A stretch of DNA of 64,000 nucleotides from Gammaproteobacteria bacterium LSUCC0112 (lineage in GTDB: Bacteria > Pseudomonadota > Gammaproteobacteria > Pseudomonadales > Pseudohongiellaceae). Of the stretch, positions 42,448-50,558 are shown in pieces. Both the position numbers and the translations under genes were made by a program. The stretch is taken from positions 412,320-476,319 of the forward strand of contig SPIB01000002.1 of NCBI GenBank assembly GCA_004535785.1, written 5' to 3'. How positions within the stretch are numbered: the stretch's first letter is position 1; each line of letters opens with the position of its first letter. Below the pieces are notes generated by a model that saw nothing but the letters and a program-made list of their open reading frames with translations, made no database searches and was not told the DNA's origin.

Positions 42448-43668
42448 TCATGACTTGAGCTGGTTGGCAGTTGGTGGGACTCTCACCCAACCTTCCATCA
42501 GTACCCGCGCACTGCGGCTCATAATGGCTTTTTTGACGCGCCATTCTCCGTCAGACTGCGTGGCCTCAGCGCCCACCCGCAGCGTGCCGGATGGATGACC
42601 AAACGTGACCGCGGTGCGATTGCCACCTCCGGCAGCCAGATTAACCAAGGTGCCAGGTATGGCAGCGGCGGTTCCTATGGCCACTGCAGCCGTACCCATC
42701 ATGGCATGGTGCAGTTTGCCCATCGACAGTGCCCTGACCAGCAAATCGATGTCCGTTGAATCGACCTGCTTGCCACTGGATGACAAGTAGCTTTTGGGTG
42801 GGGAGACGAAGGCGACTTTGGGTGTATGTTGACGGGCAACCGCTTCACTGATGTCCTTGATCAATCCCATTTTGTGCGCACCATAGGCGCGGATGGTTTC
42901 GAAGCGTTGCAAGGCGTATGGATCGTTATTTATAGCGTCCTGTAATTCAGTGCCTGCGTACCCCACATCAGCAGCGTTGAGAAAAATAGTGGGAATTCCG
43001 GCATTGATCAACGTCGCCTTGAATGTGCCTACACCGGGCACCTCCAGATCATCAATCAGTTGGCCGGTCGGGAACATGGAGCCGCCGGCATCGCCTTCGC
43101 CCTCGTCTGCCGGATCAATAAACTCGAGCTGTACTTCCGCGGCTGGGAAGGTTACACCGTCCAATTCAAAATCGCCGGTTTCCTGCACTTCACCATCGCT
43201 GATGGCCACGTGGGCAATAATGGTTTTTTTGATATTGGCCTGCCAGATACGCACGGTGCAGATGCCATTCTCTGGCACTCTCTCTGCAGCCACCAGACCC
43301 TTGCTGATGGCAAAACCACCCACCGCGGCAGAAAGATTGCCACAATTGCCGCTCCAGTCTACAAAGGATTTGTCTATAGCGACCTGTCCAAACAAATAGT
43401 CAACATCATGATCAGCATGTGCGCTCTTTGACACAATCACTGTTTTGCTGGTGCTGGATGTTGCACCACCCATGCCGTCAATCTGTTTGCCATAAGGATC
43501 CGGGCTGCCAATGATGCGCAACAGCAACTCATCCCTCGCGGCCCCAGGAATCCGGGCAAATGCCGGCAATTCGGTCAGCAGGAAAAAAACACCTTTGCTG
43601 GTGCCGCCACGCATATACGTGGCCGGGACTCTTATTTGATGGGCAAACCGTTTCACCAACTGCGTCAT
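42448..43668 (-). CDS. prpF: PrpF, 2-methylaconitate isomerase
   Basis: A 406-residue protein of the PrpF family (diaminopimelate-epimerase fold), which converts the 2-methylaconitate made by AcnD into the form used by aconitase. The start MRGGTSKGVFF and the segment NCGNLSAAVGGFAI are typical, with the conserved cysteine. It overlaps acnD by four bases (ATGA) and ends the prp operon. No PrpD is present, as expected for the AcnD/PrpF version of the pathway. Confidence 0.95.
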   Translation of the reverse strand: MTQLVKRFAHQIRVPATYMRGGTSKGVFFLLTELPAFARIPGAARDELLLRIIGSPDPYGKQIDGMGGATSSTSKTVIVSKSAHADHDVDYLFGQVAIDKSFVDWSGNCGNLSAAVGGFAISKGLVAAERVPENGICTVRIWQANIKKTIIAHVAISDGEVQETGDFELDGVTFPAAEVQLEFIDPADEGEGDAGGSMFPTGQLIDDLEVPGVGTFKATLINAGIPTIFLNAADVGYAGTELQDAINNDPYALQRFETIRAYGAHKMGLIKDISEAVARQHTPKVAFVSPPKSYLSSSGKQVDSTDIDLLVRALSMGKLHHAMMGTAAVAIGTAAAIPGTLVNLAAGGGNRTAVTFGHPSGTLRVGAEATQSDGEWRVKKAIMSRSARVLMEGWVRVPPTANQLKS

Positions 43669-46277
43669 GCTGTTTCACCTTGGGTTGATTCCAGAAAGTC
43701 CTGTGCAAAACGCTGCAGCACACCACCCGCCTCATAAATAGAAACTTCCTCATCACTGTCCAGTCGACAGGTCACCGGTACACGTGTCTGCTCACCGTTT
43801 TTATGATGAATAATCAATGTCAGATCGCTGCGGGGTTTACGCTCGCCCACGACATCAAAGGTTTCGGTGCCATCAATGGCCAGTGTCTTGCGTGTTGTGC
43901 CGGATTTAAACTCTAGTGGCAGAACCCCCATGCCGATCAGATTGGTGCGATGGATGCGCTCAAACCCTTCAGCAACAATCGCTTCCACGCCGGCCAGCCG
44001 AACACCTTTGGCAGCCCAGTCACGTGATGAACCTTGACCATAGTCAGCCCCGGCTATTATGATCAGCGGTTGTTTACGTTCCATGTAGGTCTCAATGGCT
44101 TCCCACATACGGGTAATTTGACCTTCCGGTTCGATACGTGCCAGTGAGCCCTGTTTGATTTTGCCATTAACAACCACCATCTCATTGATGAGTTTGGGAT
44201 TGGCAAATGTGGCGCGTTGCGTAGTCAGGTGATCACCGCGATGGGTGGCGTACGAGTTGAAGTCTTCTTCCGGCAGCCCCATTTTGTGCAGGTATTCCCC
44301 GGCAGCACTGTCCATCATGATGGCATTTGACGGTGACAGGTGATCGGTGGTGATATTGTCGCCCAGTACCGCCAGCGCTCGCATGCCTACCATGCTGCGA
44401 ATGCCTGCCAGCGCACCTTCCCAATAGGGTGGACGTCGAATATAGGTGGACTGCGCTCGCCATTCGTACAACGGGCTGACGCGGCTGCTGTTGTCCCTGT
44501 CCAGATCAAACATCGGAATGTAGACCTCGCGGAACTGTTCGGGTTTGACCGACGCTTTGACAACGGCATCAATTTCTTCATCGCTGGGCCAGATGTCTTT
44601 TAACCGGATCTCGCGGCCATCAACCACGCCCAGCACATCCTTTTCAATATCAAACCGAATGGTGCCGGCAATGGCGTATGCGACTACCAGAGGTGGTGAT
44701 GCCAAAAATGCCTGTTTGGCAAACGGATGAATACGACCATCAAAGTTGCGGTTGCCGGACAATACTGCGGTTGCGTAGAGATCCCGATCAATGATTTCCT
44801 GTTGGATATCCGGATCCAGCGCGCCGGACATACCGTTGCACGTCGTACAGGCAAAGGCCACCACACCAAAACCCAATTTCTCAAGTTCAGATTCGAGTCC
44901 CGCTTCCTGCAAATACAGTTTGACGGTTTTGGAACCTGGGGCCAGTGAGGTTTTTACCCACGGTTTACGCGTTAATCCAAGTCGGTTCGCGTTACGAGCG
45001 ATCAAGCCTGCTGCCACCACATTACGTGGATTACTGGTATTGGTGCAGCTGGTGATCGCGGCAATGATCACTGCGCCATCGGGCATCTGCCCCGCCGCTT
45101 CCTGGGCGCGTACTTGTGTTAAATCCCCCGATATCCCTTTGAGCGCGAGATCTGTTGTAGCCACGCGTGCATGTGGGTTACTCGGCCCCGCCATGTTGCG
45201 CACAACGGACGACAAATCAAAACGTAACACGCGTTCATATTGTGCGGTTTTTAAACAGTCGGCCCATAAACCCAACTGTTTTGCATAGATTTCCACCAAG
45301 CGGACCTGTTCGTCCTCACGACCGGTGAGTTTTAAATACTCAATGGTTTGTTGATCGATAAAAAACATGGCGGCGGTGGCACCGTACTCAGGTGCCATAT
45401 TGGACACGGTGGCTCTATCACCGAGTGTCAACGCTGCTGCACCCTCGCCATAAAACTCCAGCCACGCGCCGACCACTTTGGACTGACGCAGGAACTCGGT
45501 CAATGCCAGTACCATATCCGTTGCAGTGATGCCCGCTTGTAATTTCCCGGTCAATTCAACACCAATAATGTCCGGCAAACGCATCCACGATGCGCGTCCC
45601 AACATAACGTTTTCCGCTTCAAGACCACCCACCCCGATGGCAATAACACCGAGAGCATCTACATGCGGCGTATGACTGTCCGTGCCTACGCAGGTATCCG
45701 GAAAGGCCACACCTTTGTCGGTGTAAATCACCGGTGACATCTTTTCCAGATTGATCTGGTGCATGATGCCGTTACCTGGTGGAATCACGTCGACGTTTTT
45801 AAATGCCAGTTTGGTCCAGTCAATAAAGTGGAAACGGTCTTCATTTCGTCGGTCTTCGATGGCACGGTTTTTTTCGAACGCTTGTGGATCGTAACCGCCG
45901 CATTCAACCGCCAATGAGTGATCAACAATCAGTTGCACCGGCACTACCGGGTTAACCTGTGCGGGGTCGCCACCCTGTTCTGCAATTGCGTCACGTAAAC
46001 CCGCCAGATCTACCAACGCTGTTTGACCGAGGATGTCGTGACACACCACGCGCGCCGGAAACCATGGAAAATCCAGGTCGCGTTTACGATCAATCAGTTG
46101 TTTGAGTGATGCGTCAAGGGTTTCCGGATTGCAGCGACGAACGAGATTTTCTGCCAGAACACGCGAGGTATAAGGTAGTTTCTCCCAGGCACCAGGGGTG
46201 ATGGTGTTGATGGCTTCGATGGCGTCGAAATAGTCGAGCCGGGTGCCAGGAAGTGGTTTTCTGTGATTGGTGTTCAT
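43665..46277 (-). CDS. acnD: AcnD, Fe/S-dependent 2-methylcitrate dehydratase
   Basis: An 870-residue aconitase-like enzyme that removes water from 2-methylcitrate to give 2-methylaconitate. It has aconitase motifs PDTCVGTDSHTPHVDALG and the 4Fe-4S cysteines in SCTNTSNP and FACTTCNGMSG, with swivel-domain GADYGQGSSRDWAAKG near residue 765. It starts four bases after prpC and is coupled to prpF. The usual AcnA/AcnB-type aconitases end differently, and the neighbours PrpC and PrpF settle the name. Confidence 0.96.
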   Translation of the reverse strand: MNTNHRKPLPGTRLDYFDAIEAINTITPGAWEKLPYTSRVLAENLVRRCNPETLDASLKQLIDRKRDLDFPWFPARVVCHDILGQTALVDLAGLRDAIAEQGGDPAQVNPVVPVQLIVDHSLAVECGGYDPQAFEKNRAIEDRRNEDRFHFIDWTKLAFKNVDVIPPGNGIMHQINLEKMSPVIYTDKGVAFPDTCVGTDSHTPHVDALGVIAIGVGGLEAENVMLGRASWMRLPDIIGVELTGKLQAGITATDMVLALTEFLRQSKVVGAWLEFYGEGAAALTLGDRATVSNMAPEYGATAAMFFIDQQTIEYLKLTGREDEQVRLVEIYAKQLGLWADCLKTAQYERVLRFDLSSVVRNMAGPSNPHARVATTDLALKGISGDLTQVRAQEAAGQMPDGAVIIAAITSCTNTSNPRNVVAAGLIARNANRLGLTRKPWVKTSLAPGSKTVKLYLQEAGLESELEKLGFGVVAFACTTCNGMSGALDPDIQQEIIDRDLYATAVLSGNRNFDGRIHPFAKQAFLASPPLVVAYAIAGTIRFDIEKDVLGVVDGREIRLKDIWPSDEEIDAVVKASVKPEQFREVYIPMFDLDRDNSSRVSPLYEWRAQSTYIRRPPYWEGALAGIRSMVGMRALAVLGDNITTDHLSPSNAIMMDSAAGEYLHKMGLPEEDFNSYATHRGDHLTTQRATFANPKLINEMVVVNGKIKQGSLARIEPEGQITRMWEAIETYMERKQPLIIIAGADYGQGSSRDWAAKGVRLAGVEAIVAEGFERIHRTNLIGMGVLPLEFKSGTTRKTLAIDGTETFDVVGERKPRSDLTLIIHHKNGEQTRVPVTCRLDSDEEVSIYEAGGVLQRFAQDFLESTQGETA

Positions 46278-46281
46278 GTTG

Positions 46282-47409
46282 TTATCGCTGGTGGATTGGG
46301 GTGACGGTTCTGGGTTCAGGGCCGATGTATTCTGCGCTGGGGCGGATGATGCGATTGTCGGCGCGCTGTTCCATCACGTGGGCGGCCCAGCCGGTAACGC
46401 GGCTCATCACAAAAATCGGGGTGAACAGTTTGGTCGGGATGTCCATAAAGTGGTAGGCCGATGCATGGAAGAAATCGGCGTTGCAGAACAATTTCTTCTC
46501 GCGCCACATCACTGCTTCACAGCGCACAGAAACCGGATACAGCACAATGTCGCCAACATCCGCAGCAAGTTTTTCTGACCACGATTTGATAATGGCATTA
46601 CGTGGGTCAGATTCCTTATAGATGGCGTGACCAAATCCCATGATCTTTTCTTTACGCGCCAGCATCCCCATCATCTCCTGCTCGGCATGATCGGCGCTGG
46701 TAAATTTCTCGATCATCTCCATGGCAGCTTCGTTAGCACCACCGTGTAGCGGCCCGCGCAAAGAACCAATGGCACCGGTAATACAACTGTGCATATCCGA
46801 GAGCGTGGATGCGCAGACTCTGGCAGTAAACGTTGATGCATTAAATTCGTGCTCGGCGTAAAGAATCAGCGACACATTCATGACTTGCTCGTGCAAGGCG
46901 TTGGGCTTTTTTCCGTGCAACATGTGCAGGAAATGCGCGCCGATTGACTCATCATCCGTTGATTCGTTGATGCGCACGCCATCGTGTGAAAAGCGGTACC
47001 AATAACAGATAATCGACGGGAAAATTGCCAGTAATCGGTCTGCAGCAGCCTGCTGCTGAGTAAAACTGCTTTCTGTTTCCAGGTTGCCAAGCATCGAGCA
47101 CCCGGTGCGCATGACATCCATCGGGTGAGCGTCTTTGGGAATGCGTTCCAGCACTTCTTTTAAGGCATTTGGCAAGCCACGTAAGGATTTTAATCGGGAT
47201 TTATACGCAGTCAGCTCTGCCGCTGTTGGCAAGTGTCCTTTTAGGATCAGATGAGCAACTTCTTCAAACTGGCAATTCTCCGCGAGATCCTGCAGATCAT
47301 AACCCCGATAGGTCAAACCGGAACCAGACACGCCAACAGTCGACAGCGCGGTTTTGCCAGCGATCTGACCGCGCAGCCCGGCACCACTTAATACTTTTGC
47401 TTCAGCCAT
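46282..47409 (-). CDS. prpC: 2-methylcitrate synthase
   Basis: A 375-residue enzyme that condenses propionyl-CoA with oxaloacetate. The start LSGAGLRGQIAGKTALSTVG and the active-site segments ITGAIGSLRGPLHGGANEAAM and GFGHAIYKESDPRN (catalytic His residues) fit PrpC rather than citrate synthase GltA, which is longer. GGAGAG lies before the ATG. It follows prpB by 17 bases. Confidence 0.96.
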   Translation of the reverse strand: MAEAKVLSGAGLRGQIAGKTALSTVGVSGSGLTYRGYDLQDLAENCQFEEVAHLILKGHLPTAAELTAYKSRLKSLRGLPNALKEVLERIPKDAHPMDVMRTGCSMLGNLETESSFTQQQAAADRLLAIFPSIICYWYRFSHDGVRINESTDDESIGAHFLHMLHGKKPNALHEQVMNVSLILYAEHEFNASTFTARVCASTLSDMHSCITGAIGSLRGPLHGGANEAAMEMIEKFTSADHAEQEMMGMLARKEKIMGFGHAIYKESDPRNAIIKSWSEKLAADVGDIVLYPVSVRCEAVMWREKKLFCNADFFHASAYHFMDIPTKLFTPIFVMSRVTGWAAHVMEQRADNRIIRPSAEYIGPEPRTVTPIHQR

Positions 47410-47426
47410 TTTTTTCTCTCCTGATA

Positions 47427-48311
47427 TTATTTCTTCTGTTGAGCAAACAAGGAATCAAGGTGTTGCTCGTAACGATGGTAATCAATGCGATCGTACAGCT
47501 CAGCGCGTGTCTGCATGGTATCAATGACATTTTTCTGGGTGCCGTCGCGGCGAATCGCGGCATAGACATTTTCGGCTGCTTTGTTCATGGCACGAAATGC
47601 CGACAAAGGATACAACACCAGAGCAATATTGACGGAGGCCAGCTCTTCTGTGGTGTACAACGGTGTTGCGCCAAATTCAGTAATATTGGCCAATACCGGG
47701 ACCTTCAGGCGATCAGTGAATAGCTTGTACATCTCAAGTTCGGTAATCGCCTCGGGAAAAATCATATCAGCCCCCGCTTCAATGCAAGCCGCTGCGCGGT
47801 CCAGCGCGGCATTCAAACCTTCGACAGCCAGCGCATCGGTGCGCGCCATAATGACAAAACTGCTATCGGTGCGTGCATCCACGGCCGCCTTGATGCGATC
47901 AACCATTTCTTGCTGGGTAACGATTTCTTTATTGGGGCGGTGACCACAGCGTTTGGCACCCACCTGATCTTCGATATGCATGGCCGCTGCGCCAAACTTG
48001 ATCATGGACTTGACCGTGCGCGCCACATTAAACGCGCTGGCACCAAAGCCGGTATCGACGTCTACCAACAAGGGCAGATCGCAAACGTCGGTGATGCGCC
48101 TGACATCGGTGAGTACATCATCCAATCCACTGATTCCCAAATCCGGCAGCCCCAACGATCCGGCCGCCACACCGCCACCGGATAAATAGATCGCTTTAAA
48201 CCCGGCACGTTTTGCCAGCAGCGCATGGTTGGCGTTAATGGCACCAATCACTTGTAAAGGATGTTCGTCCGCGACCGCGTCACGAAAGCGTTGGCCTGGT
48301 GTTTTATTCAT
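47427..48311 (-). CDS. prpB: 2-methylisocitrate lyase
   Basis: A 294-residue lyase that splits 2-methylisocitrate into pyruvate and succinate. The family motif [10 protein letters not shown] (catalytic Cys) is at about residues 122-131, and the start reads [18 protein letters not shown] ten bases before the ATG at 48311 decides the start. It overlaps the end of the gntR gene by eight bases, so the regulator and the pathway genes form one transcript. Confidence 0.96.
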   Translation of the reverse strand: MNKTPGQRFRDAVADEHPLQVIGAINANHALLAKRAGFKAIYLSGGGVAAGSLGLPDLGISGLDDVLTDVRRITDVCDLPLLVDVDTGFGASAFNVARTVKSMIKFGAAAMHIEDQVGAKRCGHRPNKEIVTQQEMVDRIKAAVDARTDSSFVIMARTDALAVEGLNAALDRAAACIEAGADMIFPEAITELEMYKLFTDRLKVPVLANITEFGATPLYTTEELASVNIALVLYPLSAFRAMNKAAENVYAAIRRDGTQKNVIDTMQTRAELYDRIDYHRYEQHLDSLFAQQKK

Positions 48312-48990
48312 GGGTCTTAGACTCCTGCATACGTTGCTCAATATTTCGACGGGATGCGCTGATGTGACGGCGCATCAACATTTCTGCGAGTTCACCATCG
48401 CGATCAGCGATGGCCTGAATGATGCGGTGATGTTCAGCAAATGCTTGTTGCGGCCGCTTGGGTGTTGTTGAGTAGCGATACCGATACATGCGCAGCAAGT
48501 GATAAAGATCACCACATAACATCTCGCTGAGTGTGCGATTTTTACAGCCCTGAATGATCAGATAGTGAATGTCCAGATCACCTTCCTGCTGATAGTACGA
48601 TTCGTTGGATTGTAAGCCGCTGTGCTGTTCATGCATGGCGAGAACCTCTCGCAGCCCGGCAATATCAGCGTCGGTCATGTTCTGTGCCGCCAGGCGGCAT
48701 GCCATACCCTCGAGCGCCTCACGGACGTGATAGAGCTCAATCAATTCCTCGTAACTGAGCGACGCCACTCTGACGCCAGCATGTGGGATACGCACCACCA
48801 GTCGTCGGCCTTCAAGACGGCGAATGGCTTCCCGTAATGGGCCACGACCGATACCAAAAGTGGCGCTCAGGTACTGTTCACTGATACGCGTACCTGGCGC
48901 TATCTGCCCTTTGATAATGGCATTCTGGATGCGTTCAAAGGCACCGTCGGACAGTGTTTGGCTTGTCGCTCGAGGGTCCGAAGTGATCAA
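48304..48990 (-). CDS. GntR family (FCD-type) regulator of the prp operon
   Basis: A 228-residue repressor: winged helix at about residues 15-80 ([25 protein letters not shown]) and an all-helical FCD effector domain with the usual metal-binding histidines. The start is TTG at 48990, behind AAGGAT. As first gene of the operon it likely senses a propionate-derived intermediate (2-methylcitrate in other species). A palindromic site upstream fits its family. Confidence 0.92.
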   Translation of the reverse strand: MITSDPRATSQTLSDGAFERIQNAIIKGQIAPGTRISEQYLSATFGIGRGPLREAIRRLEGRRLVVRIPHAGVRVASLSYEELIELYHVREALEGMACRLAAQNMTDADIAGLREVLAMHEQHSGLQSNESYYQQEGDLDIHYLIIQGCKNRTLSEMLCGDLYHLLRMYRYRYSTTPKRPQQAFAEHHRIIQAIADRDGELAEMLMRRHISASRRNIEQRMQESKTHE

Positions 48991-49061
48991 TTGTAGATAA
49001 TCCTTAAATAAAGGCCGCTTCCAGCCAGAAAATATGGCGTAATCATCCCCCTGTCCTTTCG

Positions 49062-49075
49062 GATTGTCAACAATC
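49062..49075. promoter_or_regulatory. GntR/FCD-type operator upstream of prp operon
   Basis: GATTGT-CA-ACAATC, a perfect six-base inverted repeat with a two-base centre, about 70 bases before the gntR start. It fits the TTGT-NN-ACAA core bound by FCD-type GntR proteins, so autoregulation is likely. The remaining bases between 48991 and 49218 show no gene. Confidence 0.6.
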
Positions 49076-49218
49076 TCCTTGGATCAAGAAAATCTGACCC
49101 ACATCATAATTTGATCTCACAAAGCGGCCCGCCTTGTTGAATTCTGTGTTACTTTCTTAAACACAAACAAAGCTGGGTCAACCAGATAAACAAACTACTA
49201 TCACCCGTAGAGGTCAAT

Positions 49219-49458
49219 ATGAACTTAAGCAGCGATCTGATTAATGAAATTGATTTATTGATGAAATTTGATCTGAGCAGTGCGCGCGTTGGGCTCAAAG
49301 TTCACAGCAATGCCGATCCTGAGATGATTGCGGCGGCAAAACGATTATATGCCAAAGAATTGGTCGAGCATGAAGATGGCGGCTTTTTGACAACACTGGG
49401 ACATGAGGCTGCAGAACATCTACAAGCCGCTCACGTGATTCTGTCTGGCGTCAAATGA
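49219..49458 (+). CDS. TIGR02647-like small conserved protein
   Basis: A 79-residue helical protein that matches the pattern of a small family conserved in gammaproteobacteria (TIGR02647): N-terminal LINEIDLLMKFDL, then AAKRLYAKELVEHEDGGFLT and a C-terminal GHEAAEHLQAAHVIL. The function is unknown. It is divergent from the prp operon and shares its upstream region. Confidence 0.82.
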   Translation: MNLSSDLINEIDLLMKFDLSSARVGLKVHSNADPEMIAAAKRLYAKELVEHEDGGFLTTLGHEAAEHLQAAHVILSGVK

Positions 49459-49514
49459 TGATAAATAACGGCACTTGTGACATTTTTCCCCCCTTCCTGT
49501 TTCAGGAGTAGAAG

Positions 49515-49835
49515 ATGACCAGCACTGAGACTGACAACAAAACAACATCAGCCCCCAAAAACCGGCACGCTGACGCAGAATTTGAAGCCAGCAAGGCGGC
49601 TGCCATGGAAGCATTTGACAAGCTGCTGGAGGCACGTCAACACTTTCAGAACGCGGCCACAGCGGCGGGCATTGATCTGAAACACGAAGCCCTCGAACAA
49701 TTATTGGCCGGTAAGTCCAAAGCGGAAGATCTGGGTCAGGAGCTTGCCGATCTGGCAAAAAACAAACCAGGTACCACGGTGGCGCTGGCCTTTTTGGGAG
49801 GATTTGTACTGGCACAGTTGTTGGGGCGCCGATAA
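49515..49835 (+). CDS. yqjD: ElaB/YqjD-like membrane-anchored stress protein
   Basis: A 106-residue protein: an amphipathic helical N-terminal part (about 20-80) and a C-terminal glycine-rich membrane anchor (NKPGTTVALAFLGGFVLAQLLG). That layout is the YqjD/ElaB family, linked to ribosome hibernation at the membrane. AGGAG lies before the ATG. It is first of three adjacent genes in the E. coli order yqjD-yqjE-yqjK. Confidence 0.78.
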   Translation: MTSTETDNKTTSAPKNRHADAEFEASKAAAMEAFDKLLEARQHFQNAATAAGIDLKHEALEQLLAGKSKAEDLGQELADLAKNKPGTTVALAFLGGFVLAQLLGRR

Positions 49836-49837
49836 CC

Positions 49838-50266
49838 ATGGATCAGCCCTCGACTGAGTCAGGCACGAGTGGGTCAGGTAGCGGCGGCGTAAAATCAGAT
49901 CTGAGCGCCAGTCTCGCCTGGTTCCAAAGTCTGATCACCATGATCGGTGCCCTGCTACGGCTGGCAATTGCTGAGCTGTCGTTGGCCCGTGAAGATCTTG
50001 GCCGAATGATCATGGGGGCGCTGCTGTTTATCCCTCTATTGCTGATGACCTGGGTCGCACTGACTGTGTTGGCCGCATGGATTATCTATGAGCAGACTGC
50101 CTCAGCAACATTGGGGATTACAATGTTTGCGGCGATTCATGTGGTGGCCGTGGTGGTTTTGTATAAACGTCTCAACACCTATCGACGCAGTTTGTCGTTG
50201 CCCGTTACCCGCGCCCAATTGACCGCTATCTTAGATGAAATCCGTCGCGAACGAGGGCAACCATGA
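49838..50266 (+). CDS. yqjE: YqjE-like membrane protein (phage holin III-like fold)
   Basis: A 142-residue protein with two membrane helices (about 62-85 and 88-112) and a short amphipathic part in front. It starts two bases after yqjD and overlaps yqjK by ATGA. Its family is found with YqjD; the function is unknown. Confidence 0.75.
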   Translation: MDQPSTESGTSGSGSGGVKSDLSASLAWFQSLITMIGALLRLAIAELSLAREDLGRMIMGALLFIPLLLMTWVALTVLAAWIIYEQTASATLGITMFAAIHVVAVVVLYKRLNTYRRSLSLPVTRAQLTAILDEIRRERGQP

Positions 50267-50538
50267 AGCGCGCTGACCGTCGTATGCAGATACAGCGGCT
50301 GACCATGGACGTGGAAAAACAACGCCAGATCGCCAGGACTCTCAGCCGTCAGCCCTTGGCATTGATAAAAAAACACCCTGTGGTCACGCTGCTAATCTCA
50401 GTCGTGGCGCTCGGCGCTGCAACCCGGATTGCCGTGGCAACACCCGTGTCAACGGCCATTAAAATTCTGGGGCTCCCGCTGCTGCGACAAGTAGCCAGCA
50501 ACGCCCTGCTGATGATCAGTCAGACCCAACAAGAATAA
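50263..50538 (+). CDS. YqjK-like small protein
   Basis: A 91-residue basic protein with a short hydrophobic helix in the middle (LLISVVALGAATRIAVAT). It is the third gene in the yqjD-yqjE unit, which is the best reason for the name; the sequence alone is weakly diagnostic. Confidence 0.6.
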   Translation: MKRADRRMQIQRLTMDVEKQRQIARTLSRQPLALIKKHPVVTLLISVVALGAATRIAVATPVSTAIKILGLPLLRQVASNALLMISQTQQE

Positions 50539-50558
50539 TGTTAGGTCTGTCGTCGTGA

